This document shows positions 22,915 to 35,488 of a DNA stretch of 64,000 nucleotides, one piece after another; position 1 is the stretch's first letter, and each line of letters begins with the position of its first letter. The notes under the pieces are model-generated. The model made no database searches. It was not told the DNA's origin and saw only the letters and a list, made by a program, of their open reading frames with translations. The stretch comes from Cephalotus follicularis (taxonomy: Eukaryota > Streptophyta > Magnoliopsida > Oxalidales > Cephalotaceae). Made by a program: the position numbers and the translations under genes. The stretch lies in NCBI GenBank assembly GCA_001972305.1, contig BDDD01001798.1, forward strand, positions 1-64,000. The letters are read 5' to 3'.

Positions 22915-24290
22915 ATGGCATTGAAAGGTCAAGGTGGGTTAAATCCTGACTTCTCAATTCGAGATGATGAACTGATCAGATATAGGGATAGAATTTGTGT
23001 TCCTAATGATAAAGAATTGAAGAATGAGCTTTTGTCACAAGCTTACCGCTCCAAATTCTCAGTACATCCGGGAGTACAAAGATGTATTGAGATTTGAAGC
23101 CTAGTTACTGGTGGAATAATATGAACATAGAGATAGCTGAATATGTCTCTTCTTGTCTAACATGCCAGCAAATTAAAGCAGAGCATCAAAGGCCAGCAGG
23201 GTTACTCCAACCCTTACCCGTGGCACAATGGAAATGGCAACACATCACCATGGATTTTTTGACCGGTTTACCGAGAACAAGTACCAACCATGATGCTATA
23301 TGGGTGATCGTTGACTGCTTAATTAAATCTTCTCATTTCTTAGCAATGAAGACCACCTATTCTCTTGAACTGTTGGCAACCTTCTATATTGGATAAATAG
23401 TCAGACTCCATGGTGTACCGATCAATGTAGTGTCTGATAGGGACCCTCGTTTTACGTCCCGATTCTGGAAGAAATTGCAAGTAGCTCTTGGTACCCAACA
23501 GTATTTCAGCATTGCTTTTCACCCTCAGACTAACGGACACTTTGAGAGAAACATTCAAACCCTTGAAGGCATGCTCAGAGCATGTGTGATGGATTGGGGT
23601 GGCAGTTGGGACGAACATCTGCCATTAGTAGAATTTGCATATAATAACAGCTATCATGCCAGTATTGGAATGGCACCTTTTGAAGATATCTACGGTCAGA
23701 GGTGTAGAACCCCAATCTGTTGGTTTGAAGTTGGCGAACGAAGTCTATTGGGACCAGAGTTGATACAGGAAGCAACATAAAAGGTGAAACCGATTAAAGA
23801 AAGACTACATACAGCTCAAAGTAGACAGAAAAGTTATGCAGATAATCGCAGAAGGAAGCTAGAATTTTAAGTGGGAGACTATATCTTTCTTAACGCCTCG
23901 CCTCTTAAAGGCATTATGAGGTATGGCAAGAAAGGAAAATTGACCCCTCACTTCATAGGACCTTTTGAGATCCTAGAAAGACTAGGTATGGCTACCTATC
24001 GACTTGCCTTGCCTCCTAGCTTATCAAATGCACATGATGTTTTTCATGTCTGAATGTTAAGAAAGTACTAGCCTAACGCTTCCTATGTACTTAAATAGCA
24101 ACCATTACAGCTAGAACCAGACATGAGCTATGTTGAGACTCCTGTCCGAGTTATTGACCGACAGATTAAATGATTGAGGAACAAGGATATCCCATTTGTG
24201 AAAGTATTTTGGCAGCACCATGGAAGGGAAGAAGCTACATGGGAGCCTAAGGTTGACATGACGGCAACGTATCCTCACCTGTTCTGACCC
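22915..24290 (+). pseudogene. pol: Integrase and chromodomain of chromovirus I, broken
   Basis: The N-terminal zinc-binding region is partly preserved (about 23000-23170, CLTCQQIKAEH). A frame change near 23090 separates it from the core. The catalytic core keeps D (TMDFLTGLP, about 23250), D (VVSDRDPRF, about 23430) and E (FERNIQTLE, about 23540). The C-terminal GPF/Y motif reads FIGPFEILERLG (about 23955), which marks a chromovirus. Past several stops, VKVFWQHHGREEATWEP (about 24200-24250) is the chromodomain, which would target heterochromatin. About eight stops interrupt the region. Confidence 0.87.
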
Positions 24291-24520
24291 TGGAATCTCA
24301 GGGCGAGATTCTCTTGGGTGTTGTGTAACACCCAAAATTTTTATAAATGAAGGCATATGCATATATGTATGAGAAAGAAATGGTATTTGGGCTAAAAATA
24401 TGTTAATATTTCTTGTGGGCCGAAATTGAATGGAGTGTTGGGCCGACTTTGAGTTCTCAGCCGACATTGTGAGAAATGGAAGCAAGTGCCGAGTGAGTTC
24501 TAGAGCCTTCCACTTTCGGC

Positions 24521-24528
24521 TATAAAAG
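24521..24528 (+). promoter_or_regulatory. TATA box of element I 3' LTR
   Basis: TATAAAAG in the same context as in the 5' LTR. Confidence 0.6.
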
Positions 24529-24959
24529 AGAAGGAATTGGGAGTGGGGACGGTTGTTGCATCTTTTGGGAAGGTGACAAAGATATGTCATTGTCCAAAAC
24601 ATTCTTGTCTCCCTTCTCTCGACTTTAAATCTCCCACTCTCAACCTTAAAGGAGCGATGAAATGAGTACCTTGGAAGGCGAAAGGAGAATCAGTGAAATA
24701 AGGACGTAGATTGAAGGAAAGGAAAAGGACGGATTGAGACTCGTCAGTCTTGAGGTAGGATCTACTTCCTACTCAGAGCCTTCACTCTTTATGGGTATTG
24801 TTTAGGAATGTTATGATGATGTGTTTGCTCAGACTAGAATTAGGCAAATGATATAAAAGTAGAATGATTGAAATGAGTCTTATGGTTCTGGAACTAATGG
24901 ATACTTGAGTTTTGTGAATGTGTATATATATTTATATACTATATTCTACTGATTGAGTG

Positions 24960-25860
24960 ATACCATGCCGAGCTGTGCGCCTTAACACATTGTAGCACAG
25001 AGCCGAACATGCCAAGTAGTGCATTCTAGCACATCATGACATGCATCCAAGCATGCCGAGCTGTGCACCTTAGCATGTTGTAGCACGTAGCCGAGCATGC
25101 CGAGCAGTGCATTCTAGCATACCATGACATGCGTCCAAGCATGCCGAGCTGTGCGTCTTAGCACGTTGTAGCACGCAAGCGAGCATGCCGAGTAGTGCTT
25201 TCTAGCACACCATTTCATGCATCCGAGCATGCTAAGTTGTGTACCGAGCATGCCATTGCATGCATCCAAGCATGCCCAGCGGTGTAACCGAGCACGCCAT
25301 TGTATGTCCGAGCATACCATGTCCAGCTATGCGCTTTGGCATGTTGAAGCAAGCAGCTGAGTATGCCGAGCAGAGCATTCTAGCACGCCATTTCATGCGT
25401 CCGAGCATGACCAGTGGGCGACCGAGCACACCATTGTATATGTCCGAGCATACCATATCGAGCTATGTGCCTTAGCCCATGGTAGCATGCACCCGACCAT
25501 ACCGAGTAGTGCATTCTAGCACGCCATTTCATGCGTTTGAGCATGCTAAGTTATGCACCGAGCACGCCATTGCATGCATCTGAGCATGCCCAGCAATGCG
25601 ACCGAGCACACCATTGTATGCATCCGAGCATACCATGTCGAGCTTTGCGCCTTAGCACTTTGTAGCACGTAGCCGAGCATATTGAGAAGTGCATTCTAGC
25701 ATGCCATTTCATGCGTTCGAGCATGCTAAGTTGTGCGCCGAGCATGCCATTGCACGCATCCAAGCATGCCGAGTAGTGCACTGTAAAGCACGATTGTATG
25801 CGTCCGCGCGTACCAAGTTGTGCTCTCATGCACGCCATAACATGCGCACCTAAGCGTGCC
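24960..25860. repeat. Satellite-like array in the I 3' LTR
   Basis: The same ~44-base units and ~175-base higher-order pattern as at 10680-10902 plus 17738-18460. Unit number and order differ between the two LTRs, which indicates expansion or contraction after insertion. Many open frames (25114-25838) are artefacts of the array. Confidence 0.85.
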
Positions 25861-26826
25861 CAAATACAAGTAACCGAGGAGGACTACTGTAATTAAGTGA
25901 AAGAATTGAAATTAGAGAAGGGATAAATGAATGTGTTGTAAAATAAATGTAATAAAGGCAGACCTCTTAGAGAAATTGTAGTGTAATGTAATGTAATGTA
26001 TTGGGTCACCGCTGAGATGAACCAGTTAGGCTATTCCCAAGATGAACCAATGGGTCACCAACTAAGATGAACAAGGAGGGTCACCGAAATAACCTAATGG
26101 ATCACCGATTGAGATGAGCTAGAAGGATCACCAGTCAAGAGGAGCCACATTGTTGAATGAATGTTGCTATATAGTGTAAGGATAACGTATAAATGAAAGA
26201 ACTGTAGTGATGTCTGACCTAAGGTAAATGAAAATGTTCTTGTCCCGGCTCCTCTGCCTTCAACGTCTAGAGTGCGTATTTCACTCCTCCCTAAGTATGG
26301 GATGCCAAGGAAGAATATAAATGATTGTTAATGGTACTGTGAATGTCATGAATGCCTGTCCTGTATGGTTGGTTATGTAATTACATCTCTCATTGCATAC
26401 ATGCTTACTGGCTGCATCTGCACTTCACGCATGCGAGGGTAGTAGTTCCTACACAACCAGTGGTTACTGACCCATTGCATTGTAATGTAATGGGTCAGGT
26501 GCAGGTGGAGCTTCACAGCAAGCAAAGTATTGAATCACTGAGTAAGTCTCCTCTCTCTAGTTTCAGTTTGTCAACCCAAAAGTATAAAGATGAGATTGTA
26601 TATTGTTAATGACCTGCCCGTCTATGGCAAAGCTATCTTTGGACAGTATTGTATAACATTTTATTTTATCCGCATGAGTTATTGTTTATTTGGAATTTTT
26701 TTTCCACATGCATTATTGTATGATAAATTGTTTTTAAATAAATCCGCTGAATGTTGGTAAATGAATGGTACTACTTGTGATGCGTCAAGCCTTAGGGGAT
26801 TGACCCTTGGGGTTTGGGGCATTACA

Positions 26827-27391
26827 CCACAGTTATAAACATCATCAACAAATAGGAATTTATGAAAAGAAATCTCAATACTCAACAAATGGGCTCCATA
26901 AATGTAACAGAATCCGCAAATGTGCCCACGTATGAATAAAATATTTGGAAATGCTGAATGAAAAGAGAAACCATATAAGTAGGATTTAAGCACAAGGAAA
27001 TATAGAATGTGAATCCGTAGAAATAATCTTAATACACAAGTTAGGGTCTTGACAATTATAAACAAAATCCACAATGTAAACGAGATCCACAAACGTAAAC
27101 CAAATCCACAAATGTGATAAGATCCACAATGTAACAAGATTCACACATGTAACACTTTATCCATAAATGTACCCACATATAAAAGAAAAAGGTATGGAGA
27201 TGCTAGGTTGCACACAATGTCATCAAAAGTATAGTAATGAGCCTAAGGCTATAGTATGTATCATACATCATACACCGGTGCAGAGTGCCTATAGGCTATG
27301 CATCATATGTAACACCCCACCCTCGTCCGATGGGCCTGCTACACAATTCACTCCACCCCGTACGATGGGCCTACATGCAAAAGTATATATC
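26827..27391. repeat. E background repeat, end of unit 0 and start of unit 1
   Basis: It resumes E after element I. It contains AATCCACAATGTAAACGAGATCC-type short repeats (27050-27150), then GAGCCTAAGGCTATAG, and at 27307 the TGTAACACCCCACCCTCG block that starts the next unit. It is interrupted at 27391 by C1. Confidence 0.8.
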
Positions 27392-27954
27392 TATCACACC
27401 TCATTCTCACAACATCGATTCGAAGGTCGTGACAATCAACATAGATTCAGCTTATCTAAAAATAAGAAAAATTTAAAACTTTCCAATCAGGTATAACCAT
27501 AGCGGAAGAATTAATATGAGCCGAATTAAAAACGTAACATGCATCTCATACTACATGTTACAGAATAAACATCATCATAGTTAACTGCCCTCAAACAGAG
27601 AGTGAACAATATTCATCCAATACATAATTCCATTATTAGAACAATCCATTTCTCAAAACAAATACCACTTAAACTCCTCCCTTTGCTTTCCCCATGCTCA
27701 CAGATGTCGATCAGCTGCATCAATCTGAAATTGATAGGGTTAGCCGAATCCACTGGCCAAGTAGAGAAAATATAAAAGTACTTTGGGGATAGCGATAACA
27801 GATGTCATGTAATGAATTCATTCATGATGCAATTCATAATATGTCATGATACATAGATATATGTACATGCACCAGTAGGTTCGCAACCATGTCGAGTGGC
27901 TACAACCAAATAATCCATCAATCAGGTCACTAAGGACCCTTCAATCCAATCCAA

Positions 27955-28155
27955 GCTTGCTTCCACTCTGTGTTTGGCACCCGGTTGCTTCCACTCTTTG
28001 TTTAGCAACCAACGTATTTGGGAGTCCCTAGCTACTTCCACTCGGTGTTTAGTAGCCAATGTCTGAGAAACCCTAACTACTTCTACTCTGTATTTAGTAG
28101 CCAACACATGTGGAATCCCTAGTTACTTGCACTCAGTGCTCAGTAACCAAAATGT
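27955..28155. repeat. ~60-bp tandem repeat in C1
   Basis: About four degenerate copies of CTACTTCCACTCTGTGTTTAGTAGCCAA followed by GGGAGTCCCTAG-like linkers. Confidence 0.7.
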
Positions 28156-28639
28156 GGAATTCCCATCACAATCAATCAATCAATTTAGTCAATCCATTTC
28201 CAAGGAAATTATAAGCTATAAAATACTTGAAATATACATTTATTCAAAATGTATAATCAACAATTCAAATCCATTTCCAAGTAGTTTATGTGTAATAAAC
28301 GATTGAAATACTCATATATTTATTAAATATATGTAACAAATCCCTTTCAAATCCAAGTAAATTATGTACCATAAAATACTTGTCATAACATATTTATTCA
28401 AAATATGTAACAAACTTTTGAAACCTCGTTTCAATCCATTGAAATATAATATTTCATATCAAGTAATGATTTATAGTAAAATCATTGTATACAATTTTCC
28501 AAAATGATAAAAACATTTTGGAAATGATTTATATAGTTCAATCCATGCATATATCGACGCTAACCGGCACAAGACGAGGTAATCCCGATCAAATCACAGC
28601 AATATGCAAGCAAACATATGCTCAAAATGCAACAGACCC

Positions 28640-29065
28640 TTTTCGCGTCAACACCTAACTCTAGGGGTCAATGTGTACAACACCGTGTGCTCCAAAACGT
28701 AATCAGTCTCTTTTGGCGTCGACGTATACCCTAGACGTGTCAACGTGTAAAGAAGTTCTCTTACACGTCAATGTCTACTCTAGGCGTCAATGTGCATGGC
28801 AAGCCCCTCAGGCACCAACACTTGCTCTAAGGATCAATCTATGCTCCAGGCGTCGATGTTAATAGTGCACCATGTCTATGGCAGACCCTTTGGCGTTAAC
28901 GTCTAGCCTCCTTGGCATCGACGTTTCAAGGCTAGGATCCTTGAGCGTTGACGTCTTCCCTTTTGGTGTCAATGCCTTAAGTTAAGGACCCTAATGCGTC
29001 AACATTTTGCGCGTCATTTCTCACATAACAGACCAAGGCGTCAACGCGTACTCTAGGCGTTAACG
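28640..29065. repeat. GGCGTCGACGC/GGCGTCAACG motif cluster in C1
   Basis: More than ten GCGTC(G/A)A(C/T)G elements lie in 425 bases, with alternating pyrimidine-rich links such as CCCTCTAGGCGTC. Many carry C-to-T decay of the central CpG (GCGTCAACG, GCGTTAACG). A second cluster of the same LTR lies at 32455-32680. Confidence 0.75.
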
Positions 29066-29598
29066 TCTGTGAGACCATAATAGCGTCTGTTCCATTTCAA
29101 CACACAACCATGCCATGAAACAGTGGATCCAAGCAAAACAAGACATGCAATACTTAGTCCATATTCACCCAAAACTGTATATGCATAACAGGCCATCACT
29201 CAAGACAAACCACAACATTCACTCAATCCACAAACCCACCATTCATGCATTTCATCAAATGACTCTTATTATAACAAAACTCAAAAATACAGTTATATGA
29301 TCCCTACCTCAGATTCCAAGTTAGAAATCAAAGTCCACCTCTTTAAGCTTTACCGACCAGTAGCTTTCGAGTTCCCAGGTCCGACGCAGTAGCTCCAAGT
29401 TTGAGCTTCCAACTCCCAAGCTTCAAGCTTTCCACGCTTTCGAGTAGCTCAACGATGGAGTATACCTCTCTCTTTTCTCACTGCTCTCTTTCTCTTCCTT
29501 TTACGGTGCAGGTAGAAGAAGGTGAAGGTGGGAGGTGTGTTTTATGGAGGAGTTTGTCTCCCTCTCTCTTCCACTCCCATGGAAGGCGCCATGCGTCT

Positions 29599-32302
29599 TG
29601 TCACACCCCGTATTTCCATTTACGTTTACGTTAAGAAGCATATGTGGTGATATCAGTAATTAAATATATTCCAGCATTCATTTAACAATTCATAAACAAT
29701 TTGCGGAAGCAGTTATTAAGCCGGAATATAAACACAAGCCGTCCGCACGCATCCCATACTACGTGCGGAAACAAGTTAAATAATTATCCTTACATAAGGA
29801 AAATACAACAGTACACGGAGTGTGATCCGTTCGATACAATACAATACAACTTCATAAGGGAAATAACAACCTTAAATCAAAAGTAGAAGCTCTCCAGGCT
29901 TCAGCAGCAAGCTTCAAACGTCTTCGCTTAATCTGAAATTGTAGGGGTTAGCCGTTGTCCTCACTTGGCTAAGTAGGAAGATAATGCATGCTAAGGAATA
30001 TATGAATGCAACATGTATGACAGTTTATATCAAAATAACATTTAAATGAGCCAATATATAAGCAATCATGCCAAGTGGCCATAAACAATACATATGCAAG
30101 AATACCGCACAAGGGTACAAACAATTCATCCTCAATTGGGTGTCACATGTCGCTAACTCCTAGCACCAACTGCGCACCACCTATCCATCACTCTACACTC
30201 CGAGATGATAGATAAGGTAACATTTTCTACAGGCGTTGGCGGGCATTTTAACAATTAAGATCTGCAATGCAGACACGTTTGGGTGATACTCTGGCCAACT
30301 CCTGGCACCCAACATCACTTCCGTAGTCAGTGACATCCTCCATCACTCAGCTACGGCAATAAGCATAGACAAACAATTCAAGCATTTCAATAATAATATT
30401 ACATATATCGATAATATGCAATATAAAAGTTGTTTGTTAGAAACATATAACAATTCATTTATCGTACATCTCATATGAGGAAAACGACTTCAATTCAATA
30501 GTGGTTTCCAGTTTGGGAAACAAAACAGTAGGTACCTCTCATGTAGGAGGAGGAAAAATCAGTAGTTCATTTGGCAATAATCATTCATTTGAAAATGATA
30601 GTTGATATCATAATTTGAGTACATAGCCCATAGTTGGTTTCAATTATTGAAATACAAGTGGTAGTGGTGTTAAATGACACCAAAACAGTATATACTAATA
30701 TGGAAGTAGCATATAGAGTAACAATATCTCAAATCAGTAGCAATCCAAGGTTTCACAAGGAATAGCATTTCATAGTCATTCATATGCAACTCTTCATAAG
30801 GAGTGCGTACATTGTTTAATTTTTGGAATGTAATTTTATATGAGGCCAGGACTGACTGTTCTAATAATCCATATGGAGGCCAAGATAATTACATTCAAAA
30901 TTGAGGTCCAAACAGACCTATATTAGCAATTTTACCCAGGACATTCAGCTGCCTTCAAGAGTAGCCGGCTGCTTTGGTTGAGTAGTCAACTGCTTTGCCT
31001 TAGCAGTCGACTGGATAGGGTTGAGCAGTCGACTGCTTCTGCCCAGAAAATGCAGGCAGTAGCAGTTTGCAATTTTCAATCTCTAATACCAATCCAATCA
31101 AACATGCAATAATGCAGAAAAAGTAAACATACATGATATGCATGCTCATATCTTCCAAAACATATCATTACCCCTACCTTAAATTGCTATCCCAAGATCA
31201 ATTCGGATGATCTTTCTCTTTGAGTTTCCAAAGTCTTTTACACCAACAATCTTCAATCCAGCAGAATATAATCTATACATGCAGGTTTAGAGTTTTAGTC
31301 ACCTAATCAGTAGGTCGACTAATCTATCCAGACGCAATTACTATATCAACAGCAGCTTATTACAAGTTCCCTAAGTCTTAACTTCCATTTTACAACTTTC
31401 CCTCTTTAACTCCTTGTCAAATATCATTCAATTTCAGATTAATGTGTTGACAGAGGGTGCATATGTGTACTTAGGGAAATCAGTAGTTATAACAACTAAC
31501 TAACAACAACAATAATCCAAATTAGAGGTTACCATCTCCATTTTTACTTGAACCATTATCACATTCTATGTCAATTCTAAATTATCCACTTTGTTCATGT
31601 TAACAGAAGGTATATCTGACTAACGTCCTCCTAGTTATAATATTATAACAGGTTCGGATGGTGACTTACCAGGAATTCAAGCTTTGAGGTCTCTTGTTCA
31701 CTCTCTCTTGGAGTCTCCAACTTCAAGCATGCAACTCCAAAATTCTCCAGCAAGTTCCTCAATCCTCAGTGTTTGTAACTTACTAACTCCACTATAACCA
31801 CTGATATAGGGTTAGGAAATCCTAGAATTCGTCAGACTACCATTACTCCAACATTTTCTCCATTCTCTCTCTCACATGCCTTACTTCCTTCATTTTCATT
31901 TCTCATTTGTTTTTGCAGGTTACAGGTCTGCAACTTGCAGATGGAATAGAGGGCATGCAAGCACTCTAATTTGCATGCTCTGGCAGCTCCTGTCACGCAT
32001 GACACCTGTCCTCCATGCATTCCCTTTTGTTTCAGTCACACAGGCATGCACAGACACCTGTTCTGTACCGATCCAGTCGACTGCCCTACCACGCATTAGA
32101 TTGTCGACTGCCCCCCTGTGGCAGTCAGCTGTCAATGGTTGTTTTAGGGTTTCTTAAGTTTGATACTTCTCCAAATGTACATCCCTTCATCCCAAGCAAT
32201 TACCAATCACAATCTTATAATAATTGGACATTAAATTCAAATGAGTGCACATTTTATTAATCAATATTACAATGTACACGAATTGAATATGCGGTTATTA
32301 CA
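29599..32302 (-). mobile_element. B1: solo LTR of family B inside C1
   Basis: TGTCACACCCCGTATTTCC...GCGGTTATTACA, 2704 bases, collinear with the LTRs of full element B3. The flanks (CGTCT left, CTTTT right) do not match, so the target duplication has decayed or the copy arose by recombination between elements. TCGA-palindrome clusters lie at 30950-31040 and 32070-32135. Confidence 0.85.
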
Positions 32303-32779
32303 CTTTTCTCTCTCCCTCTTCTCTCTGCCAACATGACACCGATCAGTCACTTCTTTCTTCCTTTCTGTCATTGCAGAGCATGGGGAAGAGATAAATTGTC
32401 TCACACTAGTCCTTCACGCGTCTTCTGTCAGTGTTTTAACTTACTGTATCGACAGTTTTAGGCATCCACGTCAACCCTAGGCGTTGACGCGTTGACCTTC
32501 CTCCTTGGCGCTAACAGGTTCCGCGAACCGCATTAACGCTTACCTCTTTAGTTCCCCATCGATGGGCGTCGACGGCATCACTTGGCGTCAATGCCTTAAG
32601 GCAAAGAGCCTTAAGCGTTGGTGCCATACTGCTTGGCGTCGACGCTATCTCTTAGCGTCGACGCCTAAGCGTCTTTCCCTTATTGTTTCAATTCAGTATA
32701 ACATTCTTTGCCCAACATTCAACATTTAATTACAATGGGAATTTACAATAGTACATCAATGGAAATTCCGGGCGTTACA

Positions 32780-34077
32780 ATATCACAAGGTTACCCAGCA
32801 TCAGAGTACAAAAGCAATGCCACAATAATACACATAGTTTACGGTGAGATTATCTGTGCAAAATTTCACACCCGTCCCGACAGTTATTAGATGATCCTAC
32901 CGAGATGGATGTGACAATCACATGGCAAGCCTCCTTTCGGAAACCCCCATGTGAGATCTTAAAATCGGTTTTAAATTTGCTGAAAACCATATAATCCAAT
33001 TAAAAGTCATAAAGTTGAACTTTCTAAAAACTTGAAAATAATTCTAACTCTTAAATTTTTGCGAAAATCGAGCATGTATTATTAGTTTATCGGACAATCC
33101 CCCTGTAAAGAAAAAACAATTTATTAAATGGGCTCAGCCCTCAACAACCGCAATTTAAAATAGTAAACATGCATCGGTTGGTTCCACCTCAACCATATTA
33201 TCAAAGCATGAATCATAAATAGGGTTAAACCCTTCAAAACAAAACTATAAAAACATTTATAAGTACATAAATAATGCATAATTTAAATGCTGATGTCATG
33301 AATGATATGCACGTGTTGAAACTCTGGTAGGTATGTCCTCGTGGTCAACATCAACTGAAGCAGACTTAGCAACTATTTTGGCACTATATGAAAAAGATTA
33401 AAATGAGGCTTCTAGTGCAAATGACTAACTGAGATAGAACATATCCCCTGAAATATTGTAAACAAGATTCACAAACGTACAGAAGATCCACAAAGGAATT
33501 CAAGATCCACAATGTAAACAGTATCCATAAATGTAATTGAGAACCACAATATAAACGAGATACACAAATGTAAACGGAATCCTCAAACGTAAACGAGATA
33601 TACATGAGTAAACGGAATCCACAAGTGCAAACGAGATCCACAAATGTAAACCCACGAAAAAGGAATCACGACACTCAACAAATGGCTCCACAATTATAAA
33701 CATGATCCACAAACATGCCCACGTATGAAAAAAATCTAAATCCACTGAATGAAATCTTAAATCTCAACAAATAGGCTCCAAAGTTATAAATATGATCCAC
33801 AAATAGGAATTCACAAAAAGAAATATCAATACTCAGTAAATGGGCTCCATAAATATAACAGAATCCACAAATTTACCCACGTATGAATAAAATATCTGGA
33901 AATGCTGAATGAAAAGAGAAACAATATAAATAGGATTTAAGCACAAGGAAATATAGAATGTGAATCCGTAGAAATAATCACAATACACAAGTTATGGTCT
34001 CCACAATTATAACCAAAATCCACAATGTAAACGAGATCCACAAACGTAAACGAGATCCATAAATGTGACAAGGTCCA
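32780..34077. repeat. E background repeat, body of unit 1
   Basis: The order matches 49790-51110: ACCCAGCATCAGAGTAC, TTTCACACCCGTCCCGAC, CATGGCAAGCCTCC, ATGGGCTCAGCCCTCAACA, then short repeats. It is interrupted at 34077 by C2 and resumes at 49503. No coding sequence was seen; minus-strand frames follow the short repeats. Confidence 0.8.
33470..33650. repeat. ~19-bp short tandem repeat in E
   Basis: About ten degenerate copies of AATCCACAAATGTAAACGAG. The same array occurs at 50465-50660 in unit 2. Confidence 0.8.
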
Positions 34078-35169
34078 TTTCACACCCCGCTTCCAAAAAT
34101 GACCCGAAGGTCATGACAATTAACATACATCCAGCTTAAACGAAATCGAGAAAATTTAAAACTTTCCAATCACATAAATACTTGCGGAAGCATTAAATAT
34201 AAGCTGAATTTAAAGTGACGGAGCATGCATCCCATACTGCATTCTACCAAATGTTTAACAACAATACAATATAATCATCATTAATTGCCCTCAAACGGAG
34301 CATGAACTATGATCCATCAATACATTAACCATTTAAACATTACTCCAAAGGAAACACAACTCTATCTTCTCTTCGGTTCCCCAACCTTAAGCAATATCGA
34401 TCCCATTGCATCAATCTGAAATTGATAGGGTTAGCTGAATCCAATGATTAAGTAGAAAAGATATAAAAGTAATTTGAGGTCAATGATAACAAATTTCATG
34501 AAATGAATGCATCATGGTGCGATACGTAATATATAAACACTACACACACACAGATATATATATGTGTGTGTGTATATATATATATACAGATACATGTGTA
34601 TATCCATCAATATATAAGCAAACATGCCAAATGACTACATCAATACAATCCATCAATCCTGTCACGAAGGACCAATCAATCAATCAGTACGTACGAAGTG
34701 CATCGCCATCTCCTGGCTCAGATGTTGTACTCCTTCTTCAACCTCATCTCCGGTCGACTTGAAGCAGGTCAGTCAATCCAATGTTACTTGCACAAAGGCT
34801 ATGTAACCAGTATGGGTGGTCCTAGATAGCTCCTAGCACCTAGAGCCCAACCCGCCGTTAGCCATCAAAGACAATCTCCGCCACCACAACTAATACGGTG
34901 CCAATCCAAATCACAATCCAACAATTAATCAAGTTTTAAGTAGTTTATATGTTATAAAATACTTGAAATGACCCATTTGTTCAAAATGTATAATTAGTCT
35001 TTGAGACAGTGTTTCAATCCTCTAAAATATAATATTTTGCAGGTAAAATAATGATTTATTATAATATCTAGTATGCTATTTTTCTAAAATGATAAAACAC
35101 TTTAGAATCAATGACAATCAATCCACAGTTCAATCCACAGTAATATGCAGGCAACCATATGCTCAAAAT

Positions 35170-35488
35170 ACAAACAGGCCCTTTTGGCGTCAACACATGC
35201 CCTCTAGGCGTCAACGTTTATGGCAGTTCTCTTAGGCGTCAACACATACCCTCTAGGTGTCAACGTTTATGACGGACCCTTAGGCATCGACGCTTTACCT
35301 CTTGGCGTCAACGCTTTTAAGGCAGGAGCCTTAGGTGTCGGCGCTTTACTTTTGGCGTCGATGCTTTAAAGGCATGAGCCTTAGGCATCGGTGCTTTACC
35401 CCTTGGTGTCGACGCTTTAAGGTAAGGATCTTTGGTGTCAACGCTTCAAGCATCCTTTTCCCCGCATAATAGTCCAAGGCGTCGACGC
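35170..35488. repeat. GGCGTCGACGCTTTA motif cluster in C2
   Basis: About twelve copies of GGCGTC(G/A)ACGCTTTA(A) or decayed forms. The F insertion hit the last copy, and its TSD GACGC is part of the motif. Another cluster of the same LTR is at 49140-49345. Confidence 0.78.

Larger units (their letters stand above)
10047..26826 (+). mobile_element. Element I: full-length, dead Ty3/gypsy chromovirus with nested element G
   Basis: Two LTRs start TGTAACACC (10047 and 24324) and end GTTACA/ATTACA (19416 and 26826). A perfect 5-bp TSD, CCACA, lies at 10042-10046 and 26827-26831. Internal order is primer site, gag, protease, RT, RNase H, integrase, chromodomain, as in Tekay-like chromoviruses. G (10903-17737) is inserted in the 5' LTR. 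Many stops and at least three frameshifts show it cannot make its proteins. LTR divergence, roughly one base in ten over the first 180, marks it as old. Confidence 0.9.
24324..26826 (+). mobile_element. Element I 3' LTR
   Basis: The LTR is 2503 bases, TGTAACACCC...GGGGCATTACA, followed directly by the TSD CCACA. It has the TATA box (24521), the satellite-like array (24960-25860) and the GGGTCACC/GAGATGAACCA repeats (26000-26150). Just upstream, AGGGCGAGATTCTCTTGGGTGT is a weak polypurine tract. Confidence 0.88.
27392..32779 (-). mobile_element. C1: solo LTR of family C with B1 nested
   Basis: It begins TATCACACCTC (a G-to-A form of the TGTCACACC end) and ends CCGGGCGTTACA. A perfect TSD ATATC lies at 27387-27391 and 32780-32784. 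The net length without B1 is about 2.68 kb. There is no internal coding region, so it is a solo LTR left by LTR-LTR recombination. It includes four ~60-base repeats at 27955-28155 and TCGA motif clusters at 28640-29065 and 32455-32680. Confidence 0.88.
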
